The notes below the pieces were generated by a model that saw nothing but the letters and a program-made list of their open reading frames with translations, did not search any database and was not told the origin of the DNA. 64,000 nucleotides of DNA, taken from assembly GCF_007483665.1 (NCBI RefSeq), contig NZ_VIQO01000023.1, positions 62,001-126,000 on the forward strand, given 5' to 3'. The DNA is from Catellatospora sichuanensis. GTDB lineage: Bacteria; Actinomycetota; Actinomycetes; Mycobacteriales; Micromonosporaceae. The translations under genes and the position numbers were made by a program. This document shows positions 56,326 through 64,000 of the stretch, piece by piece (position 1 is the first letter of the stretch; each line of letters starts with the position of its first letter).

Positions 56326-57573
56326 TCAACCAAGAACCGATTCCACCCGTCTCGCTGGCCCAGTTCCGCAGCTCGATGCCGGTCGATCAGCTCGGGACGG
56401 CTGGGCCTCCCGCTCACCTTCTTGTCGCACCGAGGTCGGCACGAACGGCGCGCCTCCAGCGACGGGCCGCCGGCCAACGGCGAGAGCCGCCGCAAGAGTC
56501 GCTACCGTGAGGCATCCCCACAGCACGGCCGAGTCAGCCTCGAGCAGCCCCATGAGCGCGGCCGGGGCGCATGCCATGCCGAGTCCGGTGGAAAGCTGGA
56601 AACGCACCAGGGCGCGGCCTAGTTGCGCCGGTGGCGTGGCCGCGATCGCGAGGGCGGTTCCGCTTCCGGTGTACAGGATCTCGCCCAGCGTGTAGACGAC
56701 GCCGACCACGGCGATGGCCACCGCCCCCATCCCCTCGCCCACCCAGAAGCCCAGATAGGACAGGCTGAGCACGACCCCTGAAGCGGCGAAGACCGCGCCG
56801 CGGGCCCATCTTGACAACCATTTGACGACGGGTACCTGAAGCAGGATCACCAGCACGGTGTTGCCCACGAACAGTGCCGCCGGCCAGACGGCGCTTGCCT
56901 GCATCCGGGTCACGAGCAACGCCGGCAACACCACCTCGAGCACGCTGAAGCACATGGCGAACGGAAGGTTGGCCACGAGCAGTACGGCCATGCTGGGCGG
57001 CGTGCCGGCACCAGGGTCGTGCTTCGGCACCACGGCGGTCACTCTTGTCGACAGCGCGAGCCCGCCCGCGACAAGGAATGCCAGGGCGGTGACGGCCATG
57101 AGGCCGTTCAGGACGTTCCCGCCACCGGCCACGGCGATCATCGCAAGCAGCGCGCCCGCGCCGAGCCCGGCGTTGCGCACCGATCGCGCCATCGCGAGCG
57201 CGGCGTCCCGTTCGCGTCCCTGTCTGAGCGCTGCCACCACCGCCGCATGCGCCGCGGGGAAGGACTGACCGCCGACCCCCAACAGGACCGAGGCAGCAGC
57301 GAAGGCGACCAATCCGTGGCCTGCAAGCAGTACCACCACCCCGGCGACGCGGACGAACAGCGTCGCCGCGACCACTGCCGACCGCGCCCCCCGGTCGATC
57401 CACCGTCCCACGAGTGGGAGCACGGCAAGTCCCGCCAGCAAGCCCGCCGACAGCGCGACACCCGCCTCCCCCACCCCCAACCCGAGCACGGTCACGCCAT
57501 AGAGCACCAGGAACGGCCGCAACATACCGCCGCCCACCGAATCGACCACCAGGGCCGCCACATATCTGCGCAC
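56326..57573 (-). CDS. MFS transporter
   Basis: 415 residues with twelve predicted membrane helices and the MFS motif A-like loop LPLVGRWIDRGARSAV. It resembles small-drug exporters. It is divergent from a DUF5937/ArsR-type regulator with a 12-bp inverted repeat between, the classic layout of a regulated efflux pump. Substrate unknown. The C-terminal ~35 residues are polar and may lie in the cytoplasm. Confidence 0.82.
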   Translation of the reverse strand: MRRYVAALVVDSVGGGMLRPFLVLYGVTVLGLGVGEAGVALSAGLLAGLAVLPLVGRWIDRGARSAVVAATLFVRVAGVVVLLAGHGLVAFAAASVLLGVGGQSFPAAHAAVVAALRQGRERDAALAMARSVRNAGLGAGALLAMIAVAGGGNVLNGLMAVTALAFLVAGGLALSTRVTAVVPKHDPGAGTPPSMAVLLVANLPFAMCFSVLEVVLPALLVTRMQASAVWPAALFVGNTVLVILLQVPVVKWLSRWARGAVFAASGVVLSLSYLGFWVGEGMGAVAIAVVGVVYTLGEILYTGSGTALAIAATPPAQLGRALVRFQLSTGLGMACAPAALMGLLEADSAVLWGCLTVATLAAALAVGRRPVAGGAPFVPTSVRQEGEREAQPSRADRPASSCGTGPARRVESVLG

Positions 57574-57608
57574 GCCGTCGAATCTCCCCGCACCCAGGCT
57601 GGGACGCT

Positions 57609-57637
57609 CGCGGGTTGACGGGGATCGTCAACCCGCG
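57609..57637. promoter_or_regulatory. Palindromic operator between MFS and regulator genes
   Basis: Exact 12-bp arms CGCGGGTTGACG (57609-57620) and CGTCAACCCGCG (57626-57637) with a 5-base spacer. Each arm contains TTGAC, so it may overlap promoters on both strands. It is centred between the two divergent starts and probably binds the adjacent ArsR-type regulator. Confidence 0.65.
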
Positions 57638-57672
57638 GGCGGCCGGGCCGGGTGAGCGGGCACTATGGGAGC

Positions 57673-58731
57673 ATGGCCATCTCGATCGACATCACCAGCG
57701 TGGCGCAGGAGCGGTTCCTGTTCGCGCCCTCGCCGCTGGCCGAGCTGACCTCGATGCTGCATGCGCTGTCCGAGCCCGGCCACCACCCGGCACTGCACAG
57801 CTGGATCGCGGCCACCTCCGCCTCACTCAAACCGGAACTCAGCGAGCGCATGATCGAGGCCGACTTCCTCTGGCGGTCCTCACGTGCCGACTTCTTCGTG
57901 CCCAGTCGGCCGCGGGCCACGCTGGCGGAGGAGCTGGACGAGATCGATCGGCTCGACGACGAGACGTACGTGTTCTCAGCGTTGATCACGACCAGTTGCG
58001 GCGCGACGCCGCTGTACCGCCGCTTCTCGCGCGAGAAGGCGCTCGAACTGGCGTTTGCCCGCGGCCCTCGGCAGGCTGAGTTCGCCGAGCGGCTGCTGGC
58101 CGACCCGCCGCGGGTGCGGACCTGGGTACGGCGCCTGCTCGAGGACTGCGAGCAGGCGTTCTTCGCCGAATCGTGGGCACGGGTGCAGCACCAGCTCGCC
58201 GCGGACTCCCGGCACAAGGCGGATCTGCTCACGCACCACGGTCTTTCGGCCATGCTCACCGCCGTGTCACCGTCGGTCTCCCTGCAGGACCACCGGATCG
58301 TGGTCGACAAACTGCAGGACAACACGACTACCGCGCACGGCAGCGGGATCACCTTCATCCCCAGTGCCTTCGGACACCCTCACCTGCTGGTGGTGCACGC
58401 CCCGGGCTGGCCGCCAGTGATTCAATACCCGGTCGCCGAACCGCGCCTGCCGCACCCGATCCCGCTGCAGGTCGTGCAGCGGCGTATCGACGCCCTCGCG
58501 CACCCGGTGCGGCGCAGGCTCGCCCGCACCATCGCCCGCGGACCGCACACCACCGGCGAGCTCGCCGACGCGTGGCAGCTGACCGCGCCCGAGGTCTCCC
58601 GGCACCTGGCGGTGCTCAGACAGGCCGGTCTGGTGACAGTCAGCCGACGCGGGCGATATGTGCTCTACCAACTCGACCTCACGGTCTGCGCCCGACTCGG
58701 CGCAGACTTCGTCGAGGCGATCCTGCGTTAG
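57673..58731 (+). CDS. DUF5937 / ArsR-type winged-helix regulator
   Basis: 352 residues from the ATG at 57673 (a GTG at 57652 adds seven). The long N-terminal part (~1-270) is DUF5937 ([23 protein letters not shown]); the C-terminal 80 residues are an ArsR-type winged helix with [41 protein letters not shown] and [16 protein letters not shown]. No metal-binding cysteine cluster is present, so it senses something other than metals. Its likely target is the divergent MFS gene and itself. Confidence 0.85.
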   Translation: MAISIDITSVAQERFLFAPSPLAELTSMLHALSEPGHHPALHSWIAATSASLKPELSERMIEADFLWRSSRADFFVPSRPRATLAEELDEIDRLDDETYVFSALITTSCGATPLYRRFSREKALELAFARGPRQAEFAERLLADPPRVRTWVRRLLEDCEQAFFAESWARVQHQLAADSRHKADLLTHHGLSAMLTAVSPSVSLQDHRIVVDKLQDNTTTAHGSGITFIPSAFGHPHLLVVHAPGWPPVIQYPVAEPRLPHPIPLQVVQRRIDALAHPVRRRLARTIARGPHTTGELADAWQLTAPEVSRHLAVLRQAGLVTVSRRGRYVLYQLDLTVCARLGADFVEAILR

Positions 58732-58873
58732 CCCCTCGGCCGACCGGAACGCCGACGAACACCATGACGGCATCGTCGGCGAACGTCGCCGAGAAGTCCG
58801 CCCAGCCCCCGCCGCGGACGGCGGCGTTGAACGAGTCGATGTGGGCTCGCAGAGCGTCGTCGAGTTCGGTCAC
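58679..58873 (-). pseudogene. Truncated NTF2/SnoaL-like protein gene
   Basis: The GTG at 58873 has a perfect AGGAGG eight bases upstream, and the first ~45 residues ([40 protein letters not shown]) are the start of a ketosteroid-isomerase-like NTF2 fold of ~120 residues. After residue ~48 the frame runs into the 3' end of the ArsR-type regulator gene and stops at residue 64, so the fold cannot be complete. It is most simply a gene truncated by a deletion. Confidence 0.6.
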
Positions 58874-59077
58874 GCGAAGCACCTCCTGGCGTGGCGGAAG
58901 ACTCTCCTGCCTCGATCTTCCCCGCCCGGCACCGGGCTCGCAGCTCGGGCAGGTCCGCGCCCGCCCGACACGATCCGTGCCCGCGATCCGTACCCGGTTC
59001 CGTGGTCGCCACGGATGCCCGCCGGAGGGGGCGGCGGAGATGCTGGAAGCACGAAGCCCGAGCTGAGGAGAGCCGAC

Positions 59078-59554
59078 ATGCAGGCCACGAAGAAGTCCAC
59101 CGCCGCCACGAACGCCGCCGAGAAGTACGACGGGTTCACCGACGAGGAACGCGGCGCCATGAAGGAGCGCGCCCGGGAGCTGAAGGCCGCCACGCGCCGC
59201 AGCCCACGCGGCGCCAAGGCGGCGGACGAGGAGAACGCCGTCCTGGCGAAGATCGCCGAGATGCCCGAAGCTGATCGCGTCATGGCCGAGCGGATCCACG
59301 CGATCGTCAAGGCCGGCGCACCGGACCTGATCCCCAGGCTCTGGTACGGCATGCCCGCCTACGCCCTGGACGGCAAGGTGCTCTGCTTCTTCCAGAGCTC
59401 GCAGAAGTTCAAGACCCGTTACGCCACGCTCGGCTTCAACGACGTCGCGTCGCTCGACGACGGCACGGTGTGGCCGACCGCGTACGCGCTGACGAAGCTG
59501 ACCGCCGACGACGAGGCCCGGATCGGCGCGCTCGTGCAGAAGGCCGCGAGCTGA
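59078..59554 (+). CDS. DUF1801-like protein (iron chaperone-like fold)
   Basis: 158 residues from the ATG with GAGGAG upstream. The C-terminal two-thirds (~55-158) match the YdhG/DUF1801 pattern: [44 protein letters not shown] (in part), and [22 protein letters not shown]. The N-terminal ~50 residues are Lys/Ala/Glu-rich and unstructured-looking ([19 protein letters not shown]). No enzymatic role is established for the family. Confidence 0.8.
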   Translation: MQATKKSTAATNAAEKYDGFTDEERGAMKERARELKAATRRSPRGAKAADEENAVLAKIAEMPEADRVMAERIHAIVKAGAPDLIPRLWYGMPAYALDGKVLCFFQSSQKFKTRYATLGFNDVASLDDGTVWPTAYALTKLTADDEARIGALVQKAAS

Positions 59555-59583
59555 ACGCCGCGACCTGCCGGAGCTGACGGCCG

Positions 59584-59622
59584 ACGGCGGAGGCCCCACC
59601 CGAGGTGCGGGGCCTCCGCCGT
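59584..59622 (+). terminator. Hairpin terminator after the DUF1801-like gene
   Basis: Perfect 14-bp stem (59584-59597 with 59609-59622), GC-rich, 11-base loop, starting 30 bases after the stop and ending 84 bases before the SARP gene. Confidence 0.75.
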
Positions 59623-59705
59623 GTCGACGTGGCCTGCGGGCCGCATGCACGAGGCGGGCGACATCGGTCGGCTCACTAGGATGGCGCCGTGGACACCGCA
59701 GCCTC

Positions 59706-62700
59706 ATGATCCAGTTCGCTGCCGTGCCGGGGCTGAGCATGGGCGTCCTCGGGCGGCTGGAGATCCGGCGGGCGGGCAGTCCGGTCACCGTCGCCAGCCC
59801 GAAGCAGCGGGCGCTGCTCACGCTGCTGCTGATCCGCCCGGACCGGTTCGCCACCGTCGACTGGCTGACCGATGCGCTATGGGACAGCGCGCCGCCGCCC
59901 AGCGCCGAGACCACCCTGCGCACCCACGTCGCGGGGCTGCGACGCGCCCTGGAACCGGATCGCGCACCCGGCGCCGCGCCCGCGACGCTGCGCAGCAGGG
60001 ACGGCGGATACCTGCTCGACGTGGACGCCGACGCCGTGGACGTCGCCCGTTTCGCGGCCCTCACCAGCCGAGCCGCCACCGCACACGCCGCGGGCGACGC
60101 GGTCGCCGCCGAACGCCACTACACCGCGGCGCTGCGGCTCTGGCGGGGCGAGCCGCTGCCCGACGTCGCGGACCTCGCCGCCGCGTTGCCCGAACTGGCT
60201 CGCCTGCACGGGCAGCGGGTGCAGGCCGAGGAGGGGCGGCTCGCCGCGGCCGTGGACGCCGGCGGGCACCTGCGGGTCCTGGCCGAGCTGCAGGCGTTCA
60301 CGGCCGCCCACCCGCTGCGCGAGGACGCGCGTGCACAGCTGATGGTGGCGCTGTACCGCTGCGGCCGCCAGGCCGACGCCCTCGCCGTGTTCGCCGACGT
60401 GCACCGGCTGCTGTCCGGCGGATACGGGCTGGACCCCGGCGAAGGGCTGCGCGCCGTACACCGGGCGATCCTGGCGCAGGACCCGGCCCTGGACGTGCCG
60501 CGCGGCGTGATCCGGCAGTCCGTTGCCGAGCCCGCCGCTCAGCCCCTGCCCGGCCGCGCCGCCGAACTGGACACGCTCGCCGCCGCCGTCGCCGGTGCGG
60601 TCGGCGGCGCTGGCCGGGTCGCGCTGGTGGCAGGCGAGCCCGGGATCGGCAAGACCACGCTGGTCGCCCTGGCCGCGGCGGCGGCCGCGGACGGTGGCAC
60701 ACCGGTCGTACGGGCGCGCTGCCCCGCGGTCGGCCAGGCCCCGCCGTTCTGGATCTGGATCCAGGTGGTGGGCGAGCTGGCCGGGGCGCCGGGCGCGGGG
60801 GACGCCGCCCTGGCGGCGCTGGGCGTGAACGCCCCTGACGCCACCCCCGGAGCCGACCCCGCCGCACGGTTCCGCCTGTACGAGGCCGTCGCGCGGCTGA
60901 TCGGGGCCGCCTCCCGCGAGCGCGGCCTGCTGGTGGTGCTCGACGACCTGCACGCCGCCGACCCCGACTCGCTCCTGCTGCTGCGCTACCTGGCCGGCGC
61001 GCTGGCCTCGACGCGGGCGCTGGTGCTGGCCACGACGCGGCCGTACCAGCACGAACCCGGGCTGGTCGCCACGACCGCGGAGCTGGCCCGCACGCCCGGC
61101 TTCACCCGCGTGGACCTGACCGGCCTGGACGAGGCCGCGATCGCGAACCTGGTGCGCCGGGAGACCGGCGCGGATCCGGCCCCGGGTGCGGTCGCGGCGC
61201 TGTCGGGACGCACCGGCGGCAATCCGTTCTTCGTCACCGAACTGCTGCGCCACGGCGGCGCGGGCGAGCTCCCGCCGACCATCCGGGACACGCTGTGCCT
61301 GCGGCTGGACGCGGTGCCCGCGCCGACCCGGGAATGCCTGGACGTGCTCGCCGTCGCCGGTCACGGCCTGCGCCTGCAGGTGCTTGCCGATGTGCTCGGC
61401 CGGCCCGCGGCCACGGTGGCCGAAGAGCTGCAGCCGGCGTACGCGGCACGGCTGGTGGCCGAGGACGGCCCCGGCCGGGCCGGGTTCGCGCACCCGCTGT
61501 TCGCCGAGGTCGGCTACGCGACGTTGAGTCCGCCCCGGCGGGCGCTGCTGCACGCCCGGCTGGCGGGCGCGCACGAGCGGCTGGGCGGGGCCGCACCCGC
61601 GGAGATCGCCTACCACTACGGCCGTTGCGCGGGGCTGGGCCACGACGGCGACCACCTGCGCTGGCTGCTGAGTGCGGCCGACGACGCCACGCGGCGGCTG
61701 GCCTTCGAGGATGCGTTGACCCATCTCGACCTGGCCGCCGACCGGCTCGCCGACAGCGCCGCAGTGGCCGAGGAGCTGGCCGTGCACCTGCGGCGGGCGG
61801 CGCTGCTGCAGGTCACCGTCGGCATCGGCAGCGACGCCGTGGACCAGGCCTGCGTACGCGCACGCGAGCTGCTCGGCCTCGTCCCGGCGGGCACGGACCT
61901 GGCCTCGGCGCGCTGGGTGCTCGGCGAGCTGGCCGCGAACCGGGCCGAGTACGTGATCTGCCTGGAGCTGGCCGAGCCGCTGGCCGCCGACGGCGACCCG
62001 CTGACCCGCGCGGCAGGCTCCTACCTGCTCGGCGCGGCCTGCTACTTCCTGGGCCGGCTGGCCGAAGCGGAGCGGTGGCTGACCACGTCGGCGGAGCTGC
62101 TGTCCGGGATGGACCCGCGCGTGCTGGGCCGGGAGGTGGCGCGGCGGCCTGCGCTGGCCGCCTACAACTTCCGGGCCCTGGTGCGGTCGTTGCGGGGTGA
62201 GCGGGCCGCCGCCGATGCGGACCTCGCCGCCGCGGCGGATCTGGCGGACCGGCTCGACGACCCCTACGGCCGGGCCAACGCGCGGCTGTATGCCGCCTGG
62301 CTGCAGCTGCAGGAGCTGGACGCGCAGGCCGGGCACGTCGCGGCGCTGCGCTTCCGGGAGCTGGGCCTGGCCCACGGGATGCCGCACTTCGTCACGACGG
62401 CCGAGGTGTTCGCGGCGTGGGCGGCGGTGTACGCCGGTGACGCCGCGCAGCGGCCGCGGATGCGCGCGGCTTACGAGGCGCTGTACCGGCTGGGGCTGCG
62501 CGCCACGCGTACCGTCACGCTCAGCGCCATGGCCAACGCGCACCTGGCCGTCGGCGACCTCGACGGCGCTGCCGCGCTGGCCGCGGAGGGGCTGGCCCTG
62601 GCGGAGGCGACCGGTGAGCGGGTGGTGCTGGCCGAGCTGCTGCGGGTGCGCGCGGTCGCGACCACCGACCCTCAGGGGCTGCGGGCGGCGGCGGCCATCG

Positions 62701-62762
62701 CCGCCGAGCAGGGCGCCCGGCTGCTCGCGGCACGGGTGGCCGCGTCCGCCGAGCAGCTGTAG
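59706..62762 (+). CDS. Large SARP-type regulator with AAA ATPase domain
   Basis: 1018 residues. The N-terminal OmpR-like winged helix (~12-105: SMGVLGRLEIRRAGSPV, SPKQRALLTLLLIRPD, TTLRTHVAGLRRAL) is followed by a BTAD domain (~110-255: LRLWRGEPLPDV, LREDARAQLMVALYRCGR), a STAND/AAA ATPase with Walker A GEPGIGKTT at 310-318 and Walker B LLVVLDDLHAAD near 405, and a C-terminal TPR-like helical region. This is the AfsR/large-SARP architecture controlling antibiotic clusters. A start at 59739 (MGVLG) is an alternative. It is followed by a SARP-box-bearing promoter before the monooxygenase gene, its likely target. Confidence 0.88.
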   Translation: MIQFAAVPGLSMGVLGRLEIRRAGSPVTVASPKQRALLTLLLIRPDRFATVDWLTDALWDSAPPPSAETTLRTHVAGLRRALEPDRAPGAAPATLRSRDGGYLLDVDADAVDVARFAALTSRAATAHAAGDAVAAERHYTAALRLWRGEPLPDVADLAAALPELARLHGQRVQAEEGRLAAAVDAGGHLRVLAELQAFTAAHPLREDARAQLMVALYRCGRQADALAVFADVHRLLSGGYGLDPGEGLRAVHRAILAQDPALDVPRGVIRQSVAEPAAQPLPGRAAELDTLAAAVAGAVGGAGRVALVAGEPGIGKTTLVALAAAAAADGGTPVVRARCPAVGQAPPFWIWIQVVGELAGAPGAGDAALAALGVNAPDATPGADPAARFRLYEAVARLIGAASRERGLLVVLDDLHAADPDSLLLLRYLAGALASTRALVLATTRPYQHEPGLVATTAELARTPGFTRVDLTGLDEAAIANLVRRETGADPAPGAVAALSGRTGGNPFFVTELLRHGGAGELPPTIRDTLCLRLDAVPAPTRECLDVLAVAGHGLRLQVLADVLGRPAATVAEELQPAYAARLVAEDGPGRAGFAHPLFAEVGYATLSPPRRALLHARLAGAHERLGGAAPAEIAYHYGRCAGLGHDGDHLRWLLSAADDATRRLAFEDALTHLDLAADRLADSAAVAEELAVHLRRAALLQVTVGIGSDAVDQACVRARELLGLVPAGTDLASARWVLGELAANRAEYVICLELAEPLAADGDPLTRAAGSYLLGAACYFLGRLAEAERWLTTSAELLSGMDPRVLGREVARRPALAAYNFRALVRSLRGERAAADADLAAAADLADRLDDPYGRANARLYAAWLQLQELDAQAGHVAALRFRELGLAHGMPHFVTTAEVFAAWAAVYAGDAAQRPRMRAAYEALYRLGLRATRTVTLSAMANAHLAVGDLDGAAALAAEGLALAEATGERVVLAELLRVRAVATTDPQGLRAAAAIAAEQGARLLAARVAASAEQL

Positions 62763-62889
62763 CCCACCGCTGCGCGGCTCCGCATCGGGCCGATCCCGCC
62801 GGACCGCTCCGGCGGTGACCTTGCACGCGGGCCGATCGCGCCGCACCTGTCCGGGGACGACCTGCACGGCGGCCGCGTGGAGGCGGGCC

Positions 62890-62918
62890 CTCCACGCGGG
62901 CTCCATGCCGCCTCCACG
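62890..62918 (+). promoter_or_regulatory. Three-heptamer SARP binding site
   Basis: CTCCACG (62890), CTCCATG (62901) and CTCCACG (62912) are direct repeats at exact 11-bp spacing with 4-base gaps. This is the defining layout of SARP operator repeats, which overlap the -35 region of target promoters. The FAD monooxygenase gene starts 50 bases downstream. Confidence 0.7.
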
Positions 62919-62968
62919 CCAGGATGGTCCGCTGGACGGGCACCGATCCCCCACGTGAAGGAGTCATC

Positions 62969-64000
62969 GTGTCCACCCCAGCGAGCCCCATCGATGTCGA
63001 CGTGCTGATAGTGGGGTGCGGGCCGGTCGGCGCGCTCACCGCCAACCTGCTCGGCCGGCGTGGTGTCAGCACCCTCGTGGTGGAGCGCAGCCGCGAACCG
63101 CACGGCCAGCCCCGCGCCTTTTCCTGCGACGACGAGGCGCTGCGCATCTACCAGCAGGCAGGGCTGCTGGCCGAGGTGTCGGCCGGGATGCGCAGCGCGC
63201 CGGTCGTCGACTACACCGACGGTGCGGGCCGGCCGTTCGCCGAGATCGCGCTGTCCGAGGTCGACTTCGGGCTCGGGCACCCGCCGCTGCAGTTCTTCGA
63301 CCAGCCCCGGCTGGAGCACGCGCTGCGTACCGGCCTGGGCCGGTTCCCGCACGTGGCGCTGCGTCTGGGCGTCGAGCTGGAGGCGCTGCACCCCGGCGAC
63401 GGCGGCGTGACCGCCCGGATCCGCGACCTCGGCACCGGCCTGACCCGGGAGGTGCACGCCCGGTACGTGCTGGGCTGCGACGGGGCGCGCAGCACGACCC
63501 GGGCGCTGGCGGGCATCGGGCTGCGCGGGTCCACGTACGAGGAGCCGTGGCTGGCCGTCTCCGGTGACCTGCCGGCCGACGCGGTGCGGCTGGACCGGAC
63601 CCGGTTCGTGTGCGACTGGCGGCGGCCGGCGTTCGTGTCCCCGGCCGCGGACGGCGGCTACCGGCTGGAGTTCATGCTGCGGGCCGGGGAGACCGCCGCG
63701 CGGCTGGAGCACCCTGCGGCGGTGGCGGAACTGGTCGCGCCGTATGTCGACCCGGCTCGGTTCCAGGTCCGCCGTGCTGCCGTGTACACGTTCAACCATC
63801 TGGTCGCCGACCGGTGGCGGGCCGGGCGGGTGTTCCTGCTGGGCGACGCCGCGCACCAGATGCCGCCGTTCATGGGCCAGGGGCTGTGCAGCGGGCTGCG
63901 CGACGCCGCCAACCTGGTCTGGAAGCTGGACCTGGTGCTGGCCGGGATCGCCGAGCCGGACCTGCTCGACACGTACGAGCAGGAGCGTCGCCCGCACACC
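62969..64000 (+). CDS. FAD-dependent aromatic monooxygenase, 3'-truncated by window edge
   Basis: The first 344 residues are present; the frame is open at the right edge. It starts at a GTG with AAGGAG upstream. FAD-binding loop VGCGPVGA (G16-x-G18-x2-G21), DG motif GCDGARSTTR, and GD motif VFLLGDAAHQMPPFMGQGL assign it to the PHBH/MhpA class of single-component flavoprotein hydroxylases. Relatives act on phenylpropanoids, aromatic polyketides or rifamycin. The SARP regulator and operator upstream favour a role in a secondary-metabolite cluster lying beyond the window. Confidence 0.9.
   Translation, partial: MSTPASPIDVDVLIVGCGPVGALTANLLGRRGVSTLVVERSREPHGQPRAFSCDDEALRIYQQAGLLAEVSAGMRSAPVVDYTDGAGRPFAEIALSEVDFGLGHPPLQFFDQPRLEHALRTGLGRFPHVALRLGVELEALHPGDGGVTARIRDLGTGLTREVHARYVLGCDGARSTTRALAGIGLRGSTYEEPWLAVSGDLPADAVRLDRTRFVCDWRRPAFVSPAADGGYRLEFMLRAGETAARLEHPAAVAELVAPYVDPARFQVRRAAVYTFNHLVADRWRAGRVFLLGDAAHQMPPFMGQGLCSGLRDAANLVWKLDLVLAGIAEPDLLDTYEQERRPHT

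Noticed and set aside
59877-62954. 1025-codon open frame on the minus strand antisense to the SARP gene
   Set aside because: It is a GC-skew shadow of the real gene: Arg/Gly/Gln-rich, no recognisable domain, and no ribosome binding site.

Overview
The window is high-GC DNA with frequent GTG starts, 4-base ATGA/GTGA gene overlaps, many secreted RICIN/LamG glycosidases, Tat exports, a SARP regulator and a GlnR. This points to a filamentous actinomycete, most likely of the Micromonosporaceae; the family is inferred from gene content, not from a marker gene. No rRNA, tRNA, CRISPR array, insertion sequence or phage gene was seen.

Region 1 (1-14,456): L-rhamnose utilisation. A minus-strand operon (10,290 down to 863) encodes an ABC importer (rhaT, two permeases, lipoprotein rhaS), L-rhamnose isomerase, a fused rhamnulose-1-phosphate aldolase/lactaldehyde dehydrogenase, and rhamnulokinase. 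Divergent to it lie the LacI regulator rhaR and lutABC, which would oxidise the L-lactate produced from rhamnose to pyruvate. A second, truncated LacI paralogue sits at the left edge. Operator-like TGAAACGTTTCA sites lie at both divergent promoters and before rhaS.

Region 2 (14,491-17,881): two divergent secreted GH43-like beta-propeller glycosidases with RICIN domains, sharing two LacI-type palindromes.

Region 3 (17,951-24,098): a tightly overlapping seven-gene minus-strand operon that looks like an undescribed small biosynthetic pathway: KASIII-like ketosynthase, AurF-like diiron oxygenase, carrier protein, amino acid:carrier protein ligase (seryl-tRNA-synthetase-like), thioester-reductase-like SDR, DUF3419 3-amino-3-carboxypropyl transferase-like protein, and a GNAT acetyltransferase. 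A divergent APH-type kinase and a questin-oxidase-like protein follow.

Region 4 (26,487-35,476): secreted polysaccharide enzymes: a GH10 xylanase fused to a catalytically dead trypsin-like domain and two LamG domains; a Tat-exported PL8 lyase; and a phosphodiester glycosidase with a golvesin-like domain. One unrecognised protein lies among them.

Region 5 (35,646-47,257): regulators and small proteins: a DUF2306 membrane protein, two NarL-type two-component pairs (one kinase with a duplicated, degenerate DHp unit), a GNAT enzyme, GlnR, a STAS antagonist, a receiver-only regulator, a DksA/TraR zinc-finger protein, and a candidate peptide-modification pair (Asp/Gly-rich 68-residue peptide followed by a JmjC hydroxylase).

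Region 6 (47,338-64,000): two paralogous epoxide hydrolases, a lipoprotein, a Tat-exported FAD amine oxidase coupled to an exported RidA protein, several unknowns, an MFS exporter divergent from a DUF5937/ArsR-type regulator with a palindrome between them, a truncated NTF2-like gene, a DUF1801-like protein, a large SARP-AAA regulator, and the start of a FAD monooxygenase preceded by three 11-bp-spaced heptamers typical of SARP binding sites.
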